Of a DNA stretch of 16,003 bases, positions 14,291 through 16,003 are shown piece by piece. Origin of the DNA: JAMCRM01 sp041685075. GTDB taxonomy: Bacteria > Acidobacteriota > Terriglobia > Bryobacterales > Bryobacteraceae. The notes under the pieces are model-generated. The model worked only from the letters and a program-made list of their open reading frames with translations, ran no database searches and was not told where the DNA came from. The translations under genes and the position numbers were made by a program. Every line of letters starts with the position of its first letter. The first letter of the stretch is position 1. The DNA lies in contig JAWLGN010000117.1 of assembly GCA_041685075.1 (NCBI GenBank), positions 1-16,003 of the forward strand. Reading direction: 5' to 3'.

Positions 14291-16003
14291 ATGCGCCGTC
14301 TGACTATAGCGATCCTGAGCGCCCTGCTGCCGGCGGCCGCCGCGCCGGCGCGCGCCGCGGCCGGTACCGCTCCCACCGGCAGCCTCCACTACCTCATCGA
14401 AACCGTCGCCGGCACAGAGTACGTCGGGGACGGCGGCCTTGCCACGGGCGCGATACTGAACCAGCCCAGGGGCCTTGCGCTGGACCGCGACGGAAACCTC
14501 TACATCGCCGATACGGACCACCACCGCGTGCGCAAGGTGACACCCGGGGGCATCATCACCACCATCGCCGGCGACGGGCATCCCGGGGACCAGGGCGATG
14601 GCGGTCCGGCCACCGAAGCGCGGCTGAACCTGCCCTACGACGTGGCCGTCGACCCCTATGGCAACGTCTACATCGCCGATTTCGGCAACCATAGGGTCCG
14701 GCTGGTGGACCCTCGCGGCCGCATCCGCACCGTCGCCGGCACCGGCGAGCAAGGCACCAACGGGGAGAACGTCCAGGCCACCGCGGCACAGCTCTCCTCG
14801 CCGCGGGCTCTGGCGGTGGACGAAGCCGGCAACATCTACGTCGCGGAGTTTAACGGCCACCGCGTCCGCAAGGTATCGAGCGGCGTGATCACCACCATGG
14901 CGGGCAGCGGGCTGGCGGGCTTCAGCGGCGACGGCGGTCTGGCCTCCCAGGCGAAGCTGTGGCATCCCGCCGGACTGGCATTCGACTCCCAGGGGGCGCT
15001 GCTCATCGCCGATTCCCGAAACCACTGCGTCCGGCGCGTCACTCCCTGGGGCATGGTCACCACCTGGCTGGGCGGCGAATACGACGACGCCAACCTGAAC
15101 ACCCCCACGGGCCTCGCCACCGACAGCGCCGGCTACATCTACGTGGCCCAGCTCGGCGACATGCTCTACCGCTTCGGCCCCATGGGCCGCTCCGAGGCGG
15201 TGAAGCTGGACGATGCGCAGGGCGCGGCCGGCATCGCCGATGTGGCGGTGGACAGCCTGGGACGCGCGTACTTCATCCACGGCGACCGCGTGCGCCGCGT
15301 GGACCCGGCTACGGGCAAGATCGAAACCGTGGCGGGCGGCGGCTACACGCTGGCCCCGGGCGACTACGGTCCCGCGGTGGATGCGCTGCTGAAGGCTCCC
15401 CGCGGCGTGGCGCTGGATGTTGCGGGCAACCTGTACATCGCGGAAAGCGGCACGCACCGCATCCGGAAGGTGAGCCCCGGAGGCGTCATCACCACTTTCG
15501 CCGGCCTGGGCATGGCGGGCCACTACGGCGACGGCGGTCCCGCGGCGCTGGCGACGCTACAGGCGCCCTACGGCGTGGCGGCCGAGTTGGGTGGCGGCAT
15601 CCTGGTGGCCGATACCGGGAACCACCGCATCCGCCGGGTGGATCCCGGCGGCCTCATCGGCACGGTAGCCGGCAATGGCACCACCACCGGCCGCGGAGAA
15701 GAGAACGTTCCCGCCCTCCAGATGCCGCTGCACAGTCCCGCGGCGGCGGTCGCCGACGGCCGCGGCAATCTCTACGTCGCGGACACGGAGGCGGACCGCG
15801 TCCTCATGGTGGACGCCGAGGGGAGGATATCCACCGCGGCGGGCAACGGATCGGCGGGCGACTGCTGCGACGGCGGCGCCGCTCCCCTGGCACAACTGCA
15901 CGGACCCCACGCCCTGGCCGCCGATGCCGCCGGCAACCTCTACATCGCCGACACCTTGAACCACCGGGTCCGCAAAGTGGACCCGGACGGGGTGATCCGG
16001 ACC
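14291..16003 (+). CDS. Secreted NHL-repeat beta-propeller protein (partial, 3' end cut)
   Basis: 571 codons are open to the edge of the window with no stop. A signal peptide (MRRLTIAILSALLPAAAAPARA) is followed by about ten NHL repeats of about 55-60 aa. The pattern is P-x-G-[LV]-A-x-D-x-x-GNLYIAD-x-x-NHRVRKV-x-P-x-G-x-ITTIAG, with GDGGPAT-type loops between several repeats. Repeats five and six (from the codons near 15100 to 15340) are degenerate: YVAQLGDMLYRF and YFIHGDRVRRV replace the usual strand. The tenth repeat stops at GVIRT where the window ends. Such proteins form secreted beta-propellers, and ligand binding is likely but unassigned. In Solibacter-like genomes they often continue into a C-terminal anchoring domain, which would lie outside. 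The start has no clear RBS. Confidence 0.9.
   Translation, partial: MRRLTIAILSALLPAAAAPARAAAGTAPTGSLHYLIETVAGTEYVGDGGLATGAILNQPRGLALDRDGNLYIADTDHHRVRKVTPGGIITTIAGDGHPGDQGDGGPATEARLNLPYDVAVDPYGNVYIADFGNHRVRLVDPRGRIRTVAGTGEQGTNGENVQATAAQLSSPRALAVDEAGNIYVAEFNGHRVRKVSSGVITTMAGSGLAGFSGDGGLASQAKLWHPAGLAFDSQGALLIADSRNHCVRRVTPWGMVTTWLGGEYDDANLNTPTGLATDSAGYIYVAQLGDMLYRFGPMGRSEAVKLDDAQGAAGIADVAVDSLGRAYFIHGDRVRRVDPATGKIETVAGGGYTLAPGDYGPAVDALLKAPRGVALDVAGNLYIAESGTHRIRKVSPGGVITTFAGLGMAGHYGDGGPAALATLQAPYGVAAELGGGILVADTGNHRIRRVDPGGLIGTVAGNGTTTGRGEENVPALQMPLHSPAAAVADGRGNLYVADTEADRVLMVDAEGRISTAAGNGSAGDCCDGGAAPLAQLHGPHALAADAAGNLYIADTLNHRVRKVDPDGVIRT

Noticed and set aside
14273..15523. 416-aa minus-strand ORF opposite the NHL gene
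   Set aside because: The repeating GDVDVA-like pattern comes from reading the NHL repeats backwards; the plus frame has a signal peptide and clear NHL units.

Overview
The window is a compact stretch of GC-rich bacterial chromosome that best fits an Acidobacteriota genome, probably near the Solibacter/Bryobacter group. That assignment is inference. It rests on the L20 sequence (GFFLTKSK where most bacteria have GYRGRRSK), a DUF1684 protein, a secreted DinB-fold protein, a long signal-peptide NHL-repeat protein and codon-biased high GC. No tRNA, rRNA, CRISPR array, insertion sequence or phage gene was seen. Most long ORFs lying opposite the genes listed here are GC-driven shadows.

Left third (1-8655): a minus-strand GT39-type membrane glycosyltransferase is divergent from an Fe-S cluster assembly locus. 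iscS, iscU and hscB run head to tail with 0-1 nt gaps, behind a good sigma-70-like promoter. Next comes a small receiver-less LuxR/GerE regulator. The cluster is then interrupted by a minus-strand treZ (malto-oligosyltrehalose trehalohydrolase). After that a Crp/Fnr-family regulator leads directly into hscA, the Hsp70 partner of HscB and IscU. The isc chaperone pair is therefore split, and each half sits beside a transcription factor. No iscR, iscA or fdx is present.

Middle (8656-10924): an extended -10 promoter drives rpmI (L35) and rplT (L20), followed by a short coiled-coil protein resembling ZapB, then zapA and a DUF1684 protein. The infC usually found before rpmI and the pheST often found after rplT are both missing. 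After DUF1684 there is a degenerate ~20-bp tandem repeat between convergent genes.

Right third (10925-16003): a minus-strand stand-alone HD-GYP (cyclic-di-GMP phosphodiesterase type) protein is divergent from a secreted DinB-like protein. The latter runs tail to tail into a secreted matrixin (M10, strikingly MMP-like) metalloprotease with a long N-terminal pro-region and two C-terminal Ig-like domains. Divergent from the protease is a large secreted NHL beta-propeller protein that runs off the right edge. These last genes point to an extracellular or cell-surface role, in contrast to the housekeeping left and middle parts.

The most interesting structures are: the split isc locus with two embedded regulators; a perfect 8-bp inverted repeat covering the ribosome-binding site and first base of hscA; a triloop hairpin between rpmI and rplT; two alternative inverted repeats over the matrixin start; and a single cysteine in the matrixin placed where a cysteine switch would be expected.
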